From Papillibacter cinnamivorans DSM 12816 (GTDB lineage: Bacteria > Bacillota > Clostridia > Oscillospirales > Oscillospiraceae): 64,000 bases of DNA. Of this stretch, positions 61,922 to 64,000 are shown one piece after another; position 1 is the stretch's first letter, and every line of letters starts with the position of its first letter. The DNA lies in NCBI RefSeq assembly GCF_900176335.1, contig NZ_FWXW01000012.1, positions 1 through 64,000 on the forward strand, given 5' to 3'. Both the position numbers and the translations under genes were made by a program. A model generated the notes under the pieces. It had not been told where the DNA came from, did not search any database, and saw only the letters and a program-made list of their open reading frames with translations.

Positions 61922-62944
61922 CTATTCAGGCGGAACAGCGGTTTGTTCGATCTCAATTCTGGATTCGTTTTTATCAGGTTCTGGATATTCTTTGCCGGTG
62001 CTCTTTGAAGCCTTGTTCCTTGCCGCTTTGAAGCCGGGAATCAAAGAGATCATCGAGCCTCCGAGAATCAGCAGAATCCCGAAAATCATATGAACCGAAA
62101 TTGCTTCGTGCACAATCAGCAGAGCAAGGACGGGCGCCAGGGCGGGCTTGATAAAGAACACCAGCGAAGCGGTGATTGCAGACGTCGCTTCCATTGCCAG
62201 AAAATAAAACGCATAGCCGAGGCCGGTGTTAAACACTCCGATAAACAGCAGGCTGGGAAGAGTATGTCCGTTGATTCCGGACAGTATGGGGATATTGGAA
62301 AATACGGGAAGGCCCAGCTGCGCAAAAAAAGAGGAGACAAACCCGATTCTGGTGAGGCAGATCAGGGAAAGCATTTCCATGCTGCCGAACAAAAAGGTGA
62401 AACAGGTCAGGGCAACACCGCCGTATTCCCCGCTTCGCGTATGTCCGATCACACTGTATAAAGCGACGGTGACGGCCGCCAAAACAGTGAGGACGAGCCC
62501 CAGTGTCTGCCCGGACACATGCCCCGGGTTCAGAATGACGATGATGCCGGCTATGCTGACGATCAGCGAAAAAACGGTGTGCTTATGGACTTCTTCACGC
62601 AGAATCCAATGGGCAAAAAGGGCGATGAACACGGGATTGCTGCAGATCAGAACCGCCACCATGGAAGCCGGGGAATATAGAAGCGCCATCTGATACAACA
62701 CCATGCTGATTACGACGCAGATAAAACCCGTCAGGGCGAAAAAGGAAAAATCCCTCGCCCCGAACCGGCGGTTTCTTTTCTTCAGCCCTTTGACGGACAG
62801 AGGCATTAAAACGACGGCCCCGATCAGAAAGCGGAGGAAAGACAGCTGGATGGGGTTGAACGAGCCGGCGAAAAATTTCAGCGCAATTTCCACGCTGCTG
62901 AACAATACGGCGGAAAGAAGAATGTACAGATACCCCTTTTTCAT
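61922..62944 (-). CDS. EamA/DMT-family transporter
   Basis: 340-aa membrane protein with ten predicted helices in two EamA repeats: first half from YLYILLSAVLFSSVEIALK to LNPGHV, second half from LGLVLTVLAAVTVALYSVIGH to LLILGGSMISLIPG. Drug/metabolite transporters of this class export amino acids or metabolites; the substrate cannot be told. AAGGAAG is 8 bases before the ATG at 62944; a GTG at 62950 is the alternative. The C-terminal 30 residues are charged and cytoplasmic. Confidence 0.9.
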   Translation of the reverse strand: MKKGYLYILLSAVLFSSVEIALKFFAGSFNPIQLSFLRFLIGAVVLMPLSVKGLKKRNRRFGARDFSFFALTGFICVVISMVLYQMALLYSPASMVAVLICSNPVFIALFAHWILREEVHKHTVFSLIVSIAGIIVILNPGHVSGQTLGLVLTVLAAVTVALYSVIGHTRSGEYGGVALTCFTFLFGSMEMLSLICLTRIGFVSSFFAQLGLPVFSNIPILSGINGHTLPSLLFIGVFNTGLGYAFYFLAMEATSAITASLVFFIKPALAPVLALLIVHEAISVHMIFGILLILGGSMISLIPGFKAARNKASKSTGKEYPEPDKNESRIEIEQTAVPPE

Positions 62945-62985
62945 GTTCACCGCTTCCTTACTATAAATGGCCTGCGCCGGCTCCG

Positions 62986-63936
62986 TCAGTTCTCGGGAAA
63001 CTCCCAGTCGAAGAAGTTCCAGTACGGCGCGCTGACCCTTTCGCGGTAGGCATCCATATCCACACCCCGCCAGTCGTAAAAACCGGCACCCGTCTTCTGC
63101 CCGAGGTCGCCCCGGGCTATGCGGTCCGTGATCGCATGGGGAACTTCCTTCATATCGCTCAGATCGGGGAACAGGGTCCGGCAGACGTTGTAATTGAGCT
63201 CCAGCCCGCCGCTGTCAAAATGCTCGAACATGCCGATGGAGGTATAGCGCGGGCAAAAGCTGTACATCAGGCAGGTGTCGATATCCCTGGGATCGGCGAT
63301 TCCGTTTTCCACGATATACAGGGCCTCGCGCCACAGGGCAAACTGCAGGCGGTTGCCGATAAAGCCGGGGGCGCTTTTTTTCAGGATCACCGGTTTGCGG
63401 TGAAGGGATTCCAGCAGCTGCTTTGCAAATTCCGTGACGCCTTCGGCGGTGTCGGCGCCGGAGGCCAGCTCGAAATACGGCACCATATGGGGAGGATTGA
63501 AAGGATGGGTCACGATAATGCGGTCCTTGTATTTGGTCATGCCCTCGGAAAGCTTGTCCACTACAAGCGCGGAGCTTACGGAGCAGATCGCCATTACGTT
63601 GGGGCAGTTGTCTTCGATCTTTTTATAAACCGAATGCTTGACGTCCGGATTCTCCACCACGCACTCGAAGATGATCTCCGTATCCTCTAAATCCTTATAG
63701 CTCTGGGCATAGTTTAAATATCTGCCGCAAACGGCGGCCTGGTCTTCGGTCATGATTTTCTGATCCGCCAGCTGGATGAAAAACTTGCCGTAAATGGTTT
63801 TACTGGCGGCCTCCATTTCGTCGCTGACGGCCAGGAGCGTAGTTTTATAGCCGTGCGCGGTGGTGAGTACCGCCATGCTGGTCGCGATCATGCCTGTTCC
63901 GATGATGCCGATATGCCTGACGCCTTCCATCTTCAT
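62986..63936 (-). CDS. 3-hydroxyacyl-CoA dehydrogenase family protein
   Basis: 316-aa NAD-dependent dehydrogenase. N-terminal Rossmann fold IGIIGTGMIATSMA, the region SVSSALVVDKLSE, the catalytic His in VTHPFNPPHMVPY and the C-terminal helical domain (GFIGNRLQFALWREALYIVENG, KTGAGFYDW). This resembles hydroxybutyryl-CoA/hydroxyacyl-CoA dehydrogenases, including carnitine-dehydrogenase-like members. No thiolase or crotonase gene is adjacent, so the acyl substrate is unclear. GGAGGA is 7 bases before the ATG at 63936. It may be cotranscribed with the EamA gene 41 bases downstream. Confidence 0.88.
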   Translation of the reverse strand: MKMEGVRHIGIIGTGMIATSMAVLTTAHGYKTTLLAVSDEMEAASKTIYGKFFIQLADQKIMTEDQAAVCGRYLNYAQSYKDLEDTEIIFECVVENPDVKHSVYKKIEDNCPNVMAICSVSSALVVDKLSEGMTKYKDRIIVTHPFNPPHMVPYFELASGADTAEGVTEFAKQLLESLHRKPVILKKSAPGFIGNRLQFALWREALYIVENGIADPRDIDTCLMYSFCPRYTSIGMFEHFDSGGLELNYNVCRTLFPDLSDMKEVPHAITDRIARGDLGQKTGAGFYDWRGVDMDAYRERVSAPYWNFFDWEFPEN

Positions 63937-64000
63937 GAAATAATCCTCCTGTTTTTCTGCTGCGAAGCTCAAGGGACTATGTTTTGATGGTATCATGCCG

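Overview
The window is a protein-dense, moderately GC-rich stretch of a strictly anaerobic, Gram-positive clostridium (Bacillota, class Clostridia; an Oscillospiraceae/Eubacteriales-type genome is my best guess). The evidence is strong GGAGG ribosome sites, several TTG starts, a 2-oxoacid:ferredoxin oxidoreductase, single-chain PurL, a type III glutamine synthetase, a domain-split glutamate synthase with ferredoxin subunits, a LexA with a clostridial-type SOS box, and no rRNA, tRNA or CRISPR array that I can see. It reads as ordinary chromosome, with one IS30-type element at the left edge and a small AT-rich islet near 61.2-61.9 kb.

Layout. 0-1 kb: IS30 transposase. 1.4-4.8 kb (minus): VorB-type 2-oxoacid:ferredoxin oxidoreductase operon led by a P-loop ATPase. 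5.4-8.6 kb (minus): XRE regulator, lepA and an ECF transporter S component. 9-16.9 kb (plus): pta, an M23 peptidase, HtrA, then an operon of two tandem metallo-hydrolases, a zinc-ribbon protein and a shikimate-kinase-like protein. 17-21.6 kb: degV, a radical SAM protein facing a cysteine-less relative of itself across two matched 24-bp operators, and a TetR-type regulator. 21.7-25.1 kb: DUF2461 protein and an amino-acid ABC transporter whose binding protein looks circularly permuted. 25.2-37.9 kb: rnr, secG, lexA, purL, an orphan peptide-binding lipoprotein, pgeF and secA.

From 38 to 57.7 kb lies a nitrogen hub. On the minus strand, with mostly short gaps, run gltB1, gltB2, ferredoxin, FAD oxidoreductase, gltB3, glnA, an ANTAR antiterminator, purF, carA, guaA and a carB-dapF fusion: the machinery that makes glutamine and glutamate, followed by four enzymes that spend glutamine. 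Divergently come a type III glutamine synthetase and an ammonium channel with a fused P-II domain. The leaders of gltB1, glnN and amt each carry a small hairpin with the loop AANGRN closed by C-G. The 3' arm of each hairpin is also the start of an intrinsic terminator just upstream of the ribosome site. This is the hallmark of ANTAR-controlled transcription antitermination, and the ANTAR protein is encoded in the same run. I consider this regulatory circuit the most interesting system in the window.

58-64 kb: an Mrp/NBP35-type ATPase, an RsiV-like lipoprotein with RlmD, an AT-rich DUF2798 membrane protein with its own attenuator-like leader, an EamA transporter and a 3-hydroxyacyl-CoA dehydrogenase. 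All promoter, operator and RNA calls were made by eye. Coding calls rest on recognisable family motifs, and starts were chosen by ribosome-site spacing.
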